DNA of 64,000 nucleotides from Acidimicrobiales bacterium (GTDB taxonomy: Bacteria; Actinomycetota; Acidimicrobiia; Acidimicrobiales; Aldehydirespiratoraceae), in the NCBI GenBank assembly GCA_022425325.1, contig JAKMFW010000093.1, forward strand, positions 35,588-99,587. Reading direction: 5' to 3'. The translations under genes and the position numbers were made by a program. Below are positions 1 through 8,081 of this stretch, in pieces; the first letter of the stretch is position 1; every line of letters begins with the position of its first letter. A model generated the notes under the pieces. That model saw only the letters and a list, made by a program, of their open reading frames with translations, searched no databases and was not told the DNA's origin.

Positions 1-951
1 ATCATCACGCCGGCCAGTCATCCCAGCATCGGCACCAATATTCAGGGCCCGTCGGTCATCCGTGCGCCTGCGTGGCTGGCGGATCCCCTCGGCCGGTACC
101 TCTGTTACTTCGCCGACCACAAGGGCTCGTTCATCCGGCTCGCCTACGCCGACGCAATCGAGGGGCCGTGGACCATCCACCAGCCCGGCTCGCTGCGGCT
201 GTCCGACTCCGGCTTCCTTGTCGAGGATCTCGTGATCGATGCCGAGACGCTCGAGCGGATCACCACCCGCTATCGAGCGGTGCTCGGTGACCAGGTGCCG
301 GCCTCGCTGCACGATGACCTCGTCACCGCCCACATCGCCTCGCCTGACGTGCACGTCGACGATGGCCGACGCGAGATCGTGATGTACCTGCACGGCCTGG
401 AGGCGCTCGGTGATCAGCGAACACGAGCGGCGGTGTCGACCGACGGGATCCACTTTCAGGCGACTCCCGAGACCCACGGCCCGTCGTACTTCCGATGCTT
501 TCGTCACGACGGCTGGTGGTACGCCCTCGCCATGCCGGGCCGGTTCTTTCGGTCCCGTAATGGCCGCACCGGGTTCGAGGAAGGGCCCACACTGTTCGGG
601 CCTGACATGCGCCACAGTGCGGTGCGGGTCGTCGAGGGAGCCAGCGGCGCCGAACTCGAGGTGTTCTGGACTCGGGTCGGCGACGCCCCCGAACGCATCC
701 TGCGCTCGCGCGTGTCGATCGCCGGGCCGTGGGAGCGCTGGTGCGAGATCGACGAGCCGGTCGAGGTGCTGCGCCCCGAATATGCCTACGAGGGAGCTGA
801 CGAGCCGTGTGTGCCGTCGATCCGTGGCGCCGTCGACGAGCCGGTCAATCAGCTGCGCGATCCGTGCCTGTTCTGTGACCCCGGTGACGGGACCTGGTGG
901 CTGTTCTACGCGGTGGCGGGCGAATCGGGGATCGCCGTCGCTCGCTTGTGA
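1..951 (+). CDS. Beta-propeller glycosidase-like protein, 5'-truncated by window edge
   Basis: The reading frame is open from the first base to the TGA at 949-951, so the true start lies outside the window; 316 residues are visible. The sequence is rich in short aromatic/Asp/Gly strands (for example RAPAWLADP near the left end and DGTWWLFYAVAG near the C-terminus, with the RDPCLF segment between). This pattern is typical of five-bladed beta-propeller proteins related to GH43/GH32-type glycoside hydrolases. No signal peptide can be judged because the N-terminus is missing. The catalytic acids cannot be assigned by eye, so substrate and even enzymatic activity are uncertain. It may be a structural relative of glycosidases without activity. 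Its stop codon overlaps the first of two TTGTGAACT repeats in front of rex. Confidence 0.6.
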   Translation: MITPASHPSIGTNIQGPSVIRAPAWLADPLGRYLCYFADHKGSFIRLAYADAIEGPWTIHQPGSLRLSDSGFLVEDLVIDAETLERITTRYRAVLGDQVPASLHDDLVTAHIASPDVHVDDGRREIVMYLHGLEALGDQRTRAAVSTDGIHFQATPETHGPSYFRCFRHDGWWYALAMPGRFFRSRNGRTGFEEGPTLFGPDMRHSAVRVVEGASGAELEVFWTRVGDAPERILRSRVSIAGPWERWCEIDEPVEVLRPEYAYEGADEPCVPSIRGAVDEPVNQLRDPCLFCDPGDGTWWLFYAVAGESGIAVARL

Positions 952-965
952 ACTCGTGAAGCCTC

Positions 966-983
966 TTGTGAACTGATGCACAA
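966..983. promoter_or_regulatory. Rex operator in front of rex
   Basis: TTGTGAACTGATGCACAA is an 18-bp near-perfect palindrome that differs at one position from the actinobacterial Rex consensus TTGTGAA-N4-TTCACAA. It lies 18 bp upstream of the rex start and its left half doubles as a -35-like TTGTGA (966-971), 18 bp before the -10 hexamer at 990. Binding of Rex here would block its own promoter. A second copy of TTGTGAACT sits at 946-954. Autoregulation is inferred from position; the Rex site consensus is established knowledge. Confidence 0.8.
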
Positions 984-989
984 GGTGTC

Positions 990-995
990 TAGCGT
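990..995 (+). promoter_or_regulatory. -10 element of rex promoter
   Basis: TAGCGT is followed by six bases and then the ATG at 1002, so transcription probably starts at or next to the A of the start codon (leaderless mRNA). The -35-like TTGTGA lies inside the Rex operator. Confidence 0.65.
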
Positions 996-1001
996 GGGGT
1001 G

Positions 1002-1649
1002 ATGGCACCCCTTGGTCGGATCCCCGAAGCCACCGTGGCTCGACTCCCGCTGTACCTCCGGGGTCTCGACGCGTTCCCCGTCGGGGTGACGGCAACGGTG
1101 TCGTCCGACGAACTCGCCGATCTCGCCGGTGTCAACGCCGCCAAGGTTCGCAAGGACCTGTCGCACCTCGGCACCTATGGCACTCGGGGCGTCGGCTACG
1201 ACGTCACGTTCCTTCGGTTCCAGATCAGTCAGGCGCTCGGCGTCGCCAACGTCTGGCCCGTGGTCGTGTGCGGCATGGGCAACCTCGGACGGGCGCTTGC
1301 CAACCACACCGGCTTCACGGACCGCGGCTTCCCCGTGGTGGCGGCCACCGATTCCGACCCGAACAAGATCGGCACGATCGTCGACGGTGTCTCGGTGCAC
1401 GCGCCCGGCGAACTCGGCGACATCGTCCGCCGCCTGGATGTCGCCATCGGCGTGATCTCAACCCCGGCCGAAGCCGCCCAGGGCACCGCTGATGCCCTGG
1501 TGGCTGCAGGTGTCACGTCGATCATGAGCTTCGCCCCGACCGTGCTCTCCGCGCCCGACGAGGTCGAGATCAGGTCGGTCGATCTCGCCACCGAACTCCA
1601 GATCCTCGGTTTCCATCTGCATCGCAATCGGATCGCCGGAGACGCCTGA
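1002..1649 (+). CDS. rex: Redox-sensing transcriptional repressor Rex
   Basis: Rex senses the NADH/NAD+ ratio and represses respiratory and fermentative genes when NADH is low. The 215-residue protein has the family layout: an N-terminal winged-helix domain (about 1-80, with the VRKDLSHLGTYGTRGVGYDV segment that reads DNA) and a Rossmann domain starting near residue 85 with the nucleotide-binding run VVVCGMGNLGRAL. The C-terminal domain-swapped helix ends in LGFHLHRNRI. ATG 1002 is chosen over the GTG at 999 because it lies exactly six bases after a -10 hexamer, as at several other genes here. It heads the haem gene cluster, a common actinobacterial arrangement. A Rex operator overlaps its promoter. 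Likely targets in this window besides itself were not found: the respiratory operon heads carry different palindromes. Confidence 0.95.
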   Translation: MAPLGRIPEATVARLPLYLRGLDAFPVGVTATVSSDELADLAGVNAAKVRKDLSHLGTYGTRGVGYDVTFLRFQISQALGVANVWPVVVCGMGNLGRALANHTGFTDRGFPVVAATDSDPNKIGTIVDGVSVHAPGELGDIVRRLDVAIGVISTPAEAAQGTADALVAAGVTSIMSFAPTVLSAPDEVEIRSVDLATELQILGFHLHRNRIAGDA

Positions 1650-1749
1650 CCCCAGCGGTCGGGTTCCTCCGTTCTCGCCGCGGCGAAGCGAGCGAGCATG
1701 TCCGCCGTGACACTCGTCGCCCGATCCGGTTTCTCGGGCGGATGTCCGA

Positions 1750-1755
1750 TAGCGT
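1750..1755 (+). promoter_or_regulatory. Candidate -10 element for hemA
   Basis: TAGCGT, identical to the rex -10, lies 57 bp before the hemA GTG in the 163-bp rex-hemA gap. It would give a leader of about 50 nt. No convincing -35 is visible, so hemA may also be read from the rex promoter. Confidence 0.3.
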
Positions 1756-1812
1756 TCAGGCGTTGGCCCTGCAGCCCTGGGCCGTCGGCTTTGCCCCTGG
1801 AGTACGTGTCCC

Positions 1813-3075
1813 GTGTCGATCGTCGCCATCGGTTGTAACCACCGGTCGACCCCGCTCTCGATTCTCGAGCGGATGACGATCGCGCCCGACGACATCCCCA
1901 AGGCCCTTGCCGATCTCGGCTCCGCCGATCACCTGAGTGAGGTCGTCGTGTTGTCGACCTGCAACCGGGTCGAGATCTACGCCTACGCCGAGAAGTTCCA
2001 CGGTGGCTATCAGGACATCCGCGAGTTCTTCGGCCGACATGCCGGGCTCGCCCCCGAAGACGTCAACGACCACCTCTACGCACTCCACGACACCGAAGCG
2101 ATCCGCCATCTGTTCTCGGTGACTGCGGGTCTCGACTCCGCCGTGATTGGCGAGCACGAGATCCTCGGGCAGGTTCGCACCGCCTGGGAGCGCTCGGCCG
2201 AACACGGCACGGTCGGCTCCACGCTCGGCCCGCTCTTCCGTCACGCGGTCGAGACGGGGAAGCGGGCCCGCACCGATACTGCGATCGGACGTGGCATCGC
2301 GTCGGTCAGCCAGGCTGCCGTCGCCCTCGCCACCGAGCAACTCGGCGGCCTCGACGGTCGCACCGTGCTCGTACTCGGTGCCGGCGAGATGGCCGAGGGA
2401 ACCGTCAAGTCGCTCGCTGCGGCCGGCACCTCCGACATCTTCGTCGCCAACCGCACTTGGGATAACGCCGTGGCGCTCGCCGAGGCGTGCGGTGGCACCG
2501 CCGTGAGTCTCGACGCCGTGGGCGACGCTCTCGTCGCCGTCGACATGCTCGTCACGACCACGGGTGCGCAGCAGCTCATCCTCGAGAGCGGTGAGATCGC
2601 CGGCTTCCTCTCGCGTCGTCATGGTCGCGAACTCGTGATCGTCGATGTTGCCGTCCCGCGCGACGTCGACCCCCGCGCCGGCGAACTGCCCGGCGTCACG
2701 CTCCTCGACATGGACGACATCGGTGTGTTCGTCGAGCAGCAAATGGCCTCGCGCACCCGTGTCGTCGGCAATGTCGAGACGATCGTCGGGGAAGAGGTCG
2801 ATCGCTATCGCAGCGTCACCTCCGCCCGCGAGGTGGCGCCGCTCATCGCCCAGCTCCGCACCCGGGGCAACGACATTGCCGACATCGAGCTCACCCGGTT
2901 CAACGGCAAGCTCTCGGAGCTCGATGCATCCCAGCGCGAGGCCGTCGAGGCGATGGCTCGGGGCATCGTGAACAAGTTGCTGCACGAGCCCACCATCCGG
3001 CTCAAGGACGCCGCCGGTCACGCTCGGGGCGATCGCCTCGCCGACTCGCTCCGCGATCTGTTCGACCTCGACTGA
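1813..3075 (+). CDS. hemA: Glutamyl-tRNA reductase
   Basis: First committed enzyme of the C5 haem pathway: NADPH-dependent reduction of glutamyl-tRNA to glutamate-1-semialdehyde, which HemL (5937-7196) then isomerises. The 420-residue length is normal. Visible signatures are the N-terminal NHRSTPLSILERM segment, the catalytic cysteine C50 in STCNRVEIYAY, the AVIGEHEILGQV motif of the catalytic domain, the Rossmann segment VLVLGAGEMAEGTV (about residues 185-200) and a C-terminal helical dimerisation domain. It starts at GTG 1813. The next gene, hemC, begins 16 bp after its stop, so the two are probably co-transcribed. Confidence 0.97.
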   Translation: MSIVAIGCNHRSTPLSILERMTIAPDDIPKALADLGSADHLSEVVVLSTCNRVEIYAYAEKFHGGYQDIREFFGRHAGLAPEDVNDHLYALHDTEAIRHLFSVTAGLDSAVIGEHEILGQVRTAWERSAEHGTVGSTLGPLFRHAVETGKRARTDTAIGRGIASVSQAAVALATEQLGGLDGRTVLVLGAGEMAEGTVKSLAAAGTSDIFVANRTWDNAVALAEACGGTAVSLDAVGDALVAVDMLVTTTGAQQLILESGEIAGFLSRRHGRELVIVDVAVPRDVDPRAGELPGVTLLDMDDIGVFVEQQMASRTRVVGNVETIVGEEVDRYRSVTSAREVAPLIAQLRTRGNDIADIELTRFNGKLSELDASQREAVEAMARGIVNKLLHEPTIRLKDAAGHARGDRLADSLRDLFDLD

Positions 3076-3091
3076 GCCGGCGCTCGTGGGG

Positions 3092-3982
3092 ATGCAGGTG
3101 CGAGCAGCCACGCGCGGGAGTGCGTTGGCGTTGTGGCAGACGCGGCACGTGGCGTCGCTGCTCGAGTGTGAGATCGACGAGGTCGTCGTCTCGACCGTCG
3201 GCGACCGCAACACCGACGTGCCGATCCACTCGATGGGTGGCAAGGGCGTGTTCGTCAAGGAGGTTCAGGCTGCCGTGCTCGACGGTCGGGCCGACTTCGC
3301 CGTGCACTCCGGGAAGGACCTCCCGGCGGTCACGCCCGATGGTCTCGTGCTCGTCTGCGTCCCGGCCCGAGCCGACGCACGCGATGCGCTCGTCGGCGCA
3401 TCCTGGGCGTCGTTGTCTCCCGGCGCACACATCGCCACCGGTTCGGTTCGTCGCCGGGCCCAGCTGGCCTGGCATCGACCCGACCTCGTCTTCTCCGAGC
3501 TGCGCGGCAACATTCAGACTCGGCTGGAGAAGCTGGAGTCTGGCGGCTTCGACGGAATCGTGATGGCGGCTGCGGCGATCGACCGTCTTGCGCTCGACCT
3601 ATCGATCCCGGTCGACCGGCTCGACCCGGCGATCATGCTCCCGCAGGTCGCCCAGGGCGCCCTCGCCATCGAGTGCCGTGCGGACGACACCGAGACGATC
3701 GCGGTGCTGCGTGCGATCCAACATGCCGACACTCGCCGTGTCGTCGACACCGAGCGGGCCTTCCTCCACGAACTCGGCGGCGACTGCGATCTCCCCGCCG
3801 GTGCACACGCAACCCTTGGGGACGACGGCATCGAGATCACCGGCATGCTGGCGTCGCTTGATGGCCGGGTCCTGATCCGTGAACGCCGGGTCGGGACCGA
3901 TCCCGATCATCTCGGTCGGGCGGTTGCCAGGTTCCTGCTCGACGAACGCGGTGGCCGCGACCTGCTGGCCGATCTCCGCTGA
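3092..3982 (+). CDS. hemC: Hydroxymethylbilane synthase (porphobilinogen deaminase)
   Basis: Polymerises four porphobilinogens into hydroxymethylbilane. The protein (296 aa from ATG 3092; GTG 3086 two codons upstream is an alternative) begins with the family signature VRAATRGSALALWQTR and contains GGKGVFVKEVQ and AVHSGKDLP in domain 1, and the RRRAQL and ELRGNIQTRL segments in domain 2. Cys232 in the GGDC loop is the expected attachment site of the dipyrromethane cofactor. hemD starts 10 bp after its stop. No hemB is present in the cluster. Confidence 0.96.
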   Translation: MQVRAATRGSALALWQTRHVASLLECEIDEVVVSTVGDRNTDVPIHSMGGKGVFVKEVQAAVLDGRADFAVHSGKDLPAVTPDGLVLVCVPARADARDALVGASWASLSPGAHIATGSVRRRAQLAWHRPDLVFSELRGNIQTRLEKLESGGFDGIVMAAAAIDRLALDLSIPVDRLDPAIMLPQVAQGALAIECRADDTETIAVLRAIQHADTRRVVDTERAFLHELGGDCDLPAGAHATLGDDGIEITGMLASLDGRVLIRERRVGTDPDHLGRAVARFLLDERGGRDLLADLR

Positions 3983-3992
3983 GCGCGGCACG

Positions 3993-5231
3993 ATGACGGC
4001 GATGACTCCGCCGCCCGAACCCGTCGTCGCCGGCCCGCTCGGCGGGCTCCGCATCGTGGTCACCCGGCCTCGCGACCAGGCGGCATCGCTCGTCGAGGCG
4101 CTGGAGGCGCAAGGTGCCGAAGCGGTATCGGTTCCGGTCATCAAGATCACCGAGCCGCTCGATGGCGGTGTCGGGCTTCGCACGGCGTTGCGGGTTCTAC
4201 GCGATGGCGACTGGGTTGCGGTGACCTCGCCAAACGGTGCCGCCACCGTGGCCGAGGCGCTCGGTGAGCGCCCACTCGCCGATGGCGTTCGGGTCGCAGT
4301 GGTCGGTCCTGGAACCCGCGATCGGGCCGAGTCGCTCGGTCTCCCCGTCGATCTCGTGCCTGCCGATGCGATCGCCGAGGGTCTCGCTGCCGCGTTCCCC
4401 GCACCACCGATTGCGGGCGGTCGGGTGGTGCTCGCCCGAGCCGAGGTCGCCCGCGAGACCTTGCCGATCCATCTGCGGATGATGGGCTGGAACGTCGACG
4501 AGGTCGTCGCCTACCGCACGGTCTCTGCCGCCATTGACGACAGCGGTCGTCTCGCCTGCGCTGCCGCGGACGCCGTCGTCTTCACCTCCGGTTCGACCGT
4601 CGATTCGCTCGTCGACGCCGTCGGGGTCGACGGACTCCCGAAGATCGTCGCCTCGATCGGTCCGGCGACCTCCGCCGTCGCTGCCGAGCAGGGCGTCGAC
4701 GTCGACGTCGAAGCCGATCCGCACACGATCCCCGGCCTCGTCGATGCCCTCGTCGCCCACGTCGCCGACCGTCCCGTGCTGCACCGCGAGCCCGCCGGGA
4801 GCGCCGACGCCCAGTGGTGTCTCGAGCAGTACTACGCCGAACTCGACACCCGTTTCGTCCACGGCCTCGATCGGGGCACGGTGCAGTCCACCGACATCGA
4901 CGAGATCTCGCCACCCAACGGACTCTTCGTCGTCGTCCGTCTCGATGGTCGCCCGGTGGGGTGCGGCGCTCTCAAACGTTCCGACCCTGCGGTGATCGAC
5001 ATCAAACGGATGTGGCTGCGTTCCGACGTACGCGGTCGGGGCCTCGGCCGCGCGCTGCTCGGCCATCTCATGGACGAGGCCCGGGCGCTGGGTGTCGACC
5101 GGGTTCGGCTCGATACCAACGAGACGCTCGTCGAGGCGATCGCGCTCTACGAGTCGTCCGGTTTCGTTGCCGTCGAGCGATTCAACGACGACCCGCACGC
5201 CACCCATTTCTTCGAACGAGCACTCGATTGA
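3993..5231 (+). CDS. hemD: Uroporphyrinogen-III synthase fused to a GNAT acetyltransferase domain
   Basis: One uninterrupted 412-residue frame carries two unrelated domains. Residues about 15-255 are HemD-like: GLRIVVTRPRDQA at the start, VAVTSPNGAATVAEAL, LARAEVARETLP, VDEVVAYRT, and the VVFTSGSTVDSLV segment near the end of the fold; this cyclises hydroxymethylbilane to uroporphyrinogen III. Residues about 265-412 form a GNAT N-acetyltransferase: VRLDGRPVGCGALK (beta strands), then the acetyl-CoA motif RGRGLGRALLGHL and the terminal YESSGFVAVERF strand. The start ATG 3993 lies 10 bp after hemC; ATG 4002 is another option. Ordinary HemD proteins are about 250 residues, so the C-terminal half is an added domain. 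The acetyl acceptor is unknown. Confidence 0.85.
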   Translation: MTAMTPPPEPVVAGPLGGLRIVVTRPRDQAASLVEALEAQGAEAVSVPVIKITEPLDGGVGLRTALRVLRDGDWVAVTSPNGAATVAEALGERPLADGVRVAVVGPGTRDRAESLGLPVDLVPADAIAEGLAAAFPAPPIAGGRVVLARAEVARETLPIHLRMMGWNVDEVVAYRTVSAAIDDSGRLACAAADAVVFTSGSTVDSLVDAVGVDGLPKIVASIGPATSAVAAEQGVDVDVEADPHTIPGLVDALVAHVADRPVLHREPAGSADAQWCLEQYYAELDTRFVHGLDRGTVQSTDIDEISPPNGLFVVVRLDGRPVGCGALKRSDPAVIDIKRMWLRSDVRGRGLGRALLGHLMDEARALGVDRVRLDTNETLVEAIALYESSGFVAVERFNDDPHATHFFERALD

Positions 5232-5262
5232 CCCGGCAGCGTCACGGTCGGAGGCCCACATC

Positions 5263-5910
5263 GTGAACCCGCCTGCCGCCGTCATCTTCGACTTCGACGG
5301 CACCATCGCCGACACCGAGACCCCGGTGTACGAGGCCGCTCGGATCGCGCACGAGGAGCATGGTCTCGAACTCCCCATGGCGACATGGATCCAGGTCGTC
5401 GGCACCGCCGACAACAAGCCGCTGGCCGAGCGACTCAGGGACGAGCTCGGCCGACCCCCGGATGCCGACGTGATGGCCCGGGCCGAGGAACGGCACCGCC
5501 ACGCCCGCGAGAACGTCCCGGTGCTGCCGGGCGTGGAGGATCTGATCACGGTCGCCAAGTCGCACGACCGCCGGCTTGCGATCGCAAGCAGCTCGCCGAT
5601 CGACTGGGTCGAGCCGCACCTCACCCGGCTCGGGCTCGTCGACCACTTCGATCACCTCAGCACGCGTGATCAGGTCGACCGAGGTAAACCCGCCCCTGAT
5701 CTGTTCCTCCTCGCCGCGGCCCGACTGGGGCTCGACCCGGCCGACATCCTCGTCATCGAGGACTCGCGACACGGCTACGCGGCAGCGCGAGCGGCGGGGA
5801 TGCGCTGTGTGGTCGTCCCCAACGCAATCACGGCACACGACGTCCACCCCGACGCCGAGATCGTGCTCGAATCACTCGTCGACTTCCCCTTCGCTCACTT
5901 CGGGTTCTGA
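5263..5910 (+). CDS. HAD-superfamily hydrolase (beta-phosphoglucomutase/phosphatase-like)
   Basis: Haloacid dehalogenase-type phosphohydrolase of 215 residues. Motif I is FDFDGTIADTE at residues about 8-18 (nucleophile and acid/base Asp), with a helical cap after it; motif II is ASSSPIDWV, motif III lies in the RGKPAPDLFL segment, and motif IV is VIEDSRHGYAAARAAGM. This order is subfamily IA. GTG 5263 is chosen because GGAGG (5250-5254) lies eight bases upstream. The gene sits between hemD and hemL, where hemB is often found in other actinobacteria. The substrate cannot be read from sequence; a housekeeping sugar-phosphate or phosphoglycolate role is as likely as a haem-related one. Confidence 0.85.
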   Translation: MNPPAAVIFDFDGTIADTETPVYEAARIAHEEHGLELPMATWIQVVGTADNKPLAERLRDELGRPPDADVMARAEERHRHARENVPVLPGVEDLITVAKSHDRRLAIASSSPIDWVEPHLTRLGLVDHFDHLSTRDQVDRGKPAPDLFLLAAARLGLDPADILVIEDSRHGYAAARAAGMRCVVVPNAITAHDVHPDAEIVLESLVDFPFAHFGF

Positions 5911-5924
5911 CCCATCGCGGTGGG

Positions 5925-5930
5925 TAGCCT
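5925..5930 (+). promoter_or_regulatory. -10 element of hemL promoter
   Basis: TAGCCT is followed by exactly six bases and the hemL GTG (5937). It suggests a leaderless hemL transcript separate from the upstream genes. Confidence 0.6.
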
Positions 5931-5936
5931 CGCCGT

Positions 5937-7196
5937 GTGAGCAACACGAACGCATCCCTGTTCGAACGCGGTCAGGCCGTCATCCCCGGCGGTGTGAACT
6001 CGCCGGTGCGGGCCTTCGGCTCGGTCGGCGGGACGCCGTACTTCGTCGAACGAGCGGACGGGCCATTCGTTTACGACGTCGAGGGTCGTCGTTACATCGA
6101 CTACGTCCAGAGCTACGGCCCGTCGATCCTCGGCCATGCCCATCCCGACGTCATCGCGGCGATCCGGGACGCCGCCACCCGCGGCACGAGCTATGGCGCT
6201 CCCACCGAGAACGAGGTGCGCATCGCCGAGGAGATGACCAGCCGGGTCGAGGGGCTCGAGATGATGCGCCTCGTCTCGTCCGGCACCGAAGCGGCGATGT
6301 CGGCGATCCGGCTCGCACGCGGCGCAACCGGCCGCAGCAAGATCCTGAAGTTCGCCGGCAACTACCACGGCCACACCGACTCCCTGCTTGTCGCTGGCGG
6401 GTCGGGCATCGCCCAACAGGGCCTCAAGGGTTCCGAGGGCGTGACGGCGGGCGCGATCGAGGACACGATCGTGGCGCCGTACAACGTCGTCCCCGAGATC
6501 GACGAGTCGATCGCCGTGGTCTGTGTCGAACCGATCGCGGCGAACATGGGGCTGGTGCCCCCGGCGCCGGGCTTCCTCGAGGGCCTTCGCGAAGCCTGCG
6601 ACGCCGCCGGGGCGATGCTGCTCTTCGACGAAGTCATCACCGGTTTTCGTCTGTGTCGCGGCGGCGCAGCTGAGTGGTTCGGTGTGCAGCCCGATGTGTG
6701 GTGCTTCGGCAAGGTCATCGGCGGTGGCCTGCCCATGGGTGCCTACGGCGCAAGCCGAGAGATCATGAGCAATGTGGCGCCGCTCGGAGGCGTCTATCAA
6801 GCCGGCACGCTTTCGGGGAATCCGCTCGCAACGGCTGCAGGCCTGGCGGCCCTTGAGCACCTCACGGTCGAGGCGTACGCCGCGCTGACCGAGCGGGCTA
6901 CACGCCTCCAAGAGGGCATGCAGGCGGCGTTCGATACCGCCGGCGTCGCCGCCGTGCTCCCGAGGGTCGGTCCGCTGCTGGGCATCTTCTTCACCGATAC
7001 GGCGCCGCACGATTTCGATTCGGCCAAGGCCGCTGCCGACAACGGCGTCTACCCACGGTTCTTCCATGGGATGCTCGACCGTGGCATCGCCCTCGCACCA
7101 GGTGCCTACGAGGCGATTTTCCCCTCGCTCGCCCACGGCGACGAGGAGATCGAAGCCACCATCGCTGCCTGCGCCGAGGTCGCCGCAACCCTCTGA
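5937..7196 (+). CDS. hemL: Glutamate-1-semialdehyde 2,1-aminomutase
   Basis: PLP enzyme converting glutamate-1-semialdehyde, the HemA product, to 5-aminolevulinate. The 419-residue protein matches the family throughout: IPGGVNSPVRAFGSVGG near the N-terminus, the SSGTEAAMSAIRLARG phosphate-binding stretch, KFAGNYHGHTDSLLV, FDEVITGFR, and the PLP lysine K259 in FGKVIGGGLPMGAYG. GTG 5937 is preferred over the overlapping GTG 5935 because of frame and of the -10 spacing. It completes the C5 branch with hemA. It lies last in the haem group and appears to have its own leaderless-type promoter. Confidence 0.97.
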   Translation: MSNTNASLFERGQAVIPGGVNSPVRAFGSVGGTPYFVERADGPFVYDVEGRRYIDYVQSYGPSILGHAHPDVIAAIRDAATRGTSYGAPTENEVRIAEEMTSRVEGLEMMRLVSSGTEAAMSAIRLARGATGRSKILKFAGNYHGHTDSLLVAGGSGIAQQGLKGSEGVTAGAIEDTIVAPYNVVPEIDESIAVVCVEPIAANMGLVPPAPGFLEGLREACDAAGAMLLFDEVITGFRLCRGGAAEWFGVQPDVWCFGKVIGGGLPMGAYGASREIMSNVAPLGGVYQAGTLSGNPLATAAGLAALEHLTVEAYAALTERATRLQEGMQAAFDTAGVAAVLPRVGPLLGIFFTDTAPHDFDSAKAAADNGVYPRFFHGMLDRGIALAPGAYEAIFPSLAHGDEEIEATIAACAEVAATL

Positions 7197-7282
7197 CCCG
7201 ACTTTTTCAGCGCATTTTGGAACCACACACCGGGTTTCGTCCGTACACCCTTCGGTAGTGCTCGTGAGATCGTGGAGCTGCA

Positions 7283-8038
7283 ATGACCATCAAGAAGCTG
7301 GCCATCGGGGTCGGAATCGCCCTCGCCGTGCTGATCGCCGCCGTGTGGTGGCTGTTCTTCTGGGGTGACACGCCCGAGGCCGTCGATGTCGAAGCCGCCA
7401 ACACCCAACTCGACGTCGACCTGGCGGTGGCCACCGACGACGCTCCGGCCGCCGCACCCGACCCGTTCGACGGCGACATCGACGCCACGTGGGTGGTCGA
7501 CGACGAGATCGGCGAATTCGATTTCGAGACCGCGAGTGGCAGCTTCGCCGGCTTCCGGGTCGACGAGGAGCTCACCGTCCCCTACGGCGACGTTGTCGCC
7601 GTGGGTCGAACCGGCGGGGTGAGTGGCACGGTCACAATCGACGGTGGCCGGTTGACCGGCACCGACATCACCGTCGACATGGGGTCGATCACGTCGAACG
7701 ACGCCCGTCGCGAGTTTCCGATCCGCCGGGCCGTCATGGCCAACGAGTTCCCGACCGCCACCTTCGTGTTGACCAGCCCGGTCGACTTGCCCGCCGGTCT
7801 CGCCACCGGCGAGACGGTCACGGTCGATGCCACGGGCGACCTCACCGTTGCGGGCACCACCAACGAGGCGACGTTCACGATCGACGCCCTCGTCCGCGAC
7901 GACGGGTTCGGTGTCATCACCGGTTCGGCCACGATCACGTGGGAGGACTACGGCGTCACCCCGCCGAACGCGCCGATCGTCGTCTCGATCGACGAGAGCG
8001 GCATCATCGAGTTCCAGCTCATCGTCGCCAAGGGCTGA
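7283..8038 (+). CDS. Membrane-anchored YceI-like protein
   Basis: 251 residues. An N-terminal segment (about residues 5-27, KLAIGVGIALAVLIAAVWWL) is a signal anchor, followed by an acidic Ala/Asp-rich linker (about 30-68). The rest (about 70-250) reads as a YceI lipocalin-like beta barrel: ASGSFAGFRVDEEL, GRTGGVSGTVTIDGG, MGSITSNDARR, EFPTATFVLTS and ITWEDYGV segments in family order. YceI proteins bind isoprenoid-type amphiphiles in a barrel; the ligand here is unknown. ATG 7283 is preceded by GGAG at about 7274-7277. The protein would face outside the membrane. Proximity to haem and respiratory genes is suggestive only. Confidence 0.8.
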   Translation: MTIKKLAIGVGIALAVLIAAVWWLFFWGDTPEAVDVEAANTQLDVDLAVATDDAPAAAPDPFDGDIDATWVVDDEIGEFDFETASGSFAGFRVDEELTVPYGDVVAVGRTGGVSGTVTIDGGRLTGTDITVDMGSITSNDARREFPIRRAVMANEFPTATFVLTSPVDLPAGLATGETVTVDATGDLTVAGTTNEATFTIDALVRDDGFGVITGSATITWEDYGVTPPNAPIVVSIDESGIIEFQLIVAKG

Positions 8039-8069
8039 GACCCCGTCGACACGGCTTGCTGCGGGGCTC

Positions 8070-8075
8070 TACCCT
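8070..8075 (+). promoter_or_regulatory. -10 element of the phosphotransferase gene
   Basis: TACCCT is followed by six bases and then ATG 8082, the same geometry as at rex and hemL. Probable leaderless promoter. Confidence 0.6.
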
Positions 8076-8081
8076 CGGCTG

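Noticed and set aside
1756..3258. Long open frame on the minus strand opposite hemA
   Set aside because: High GC content and codon bias create long antisense frames; the plus strand encodes an unmistakable HemA.
7197..7282. Possible terminator after hemL (CTTTTTC run)
   Set aside because: No stem precedes the T run, so there is no intrinsic terminator.
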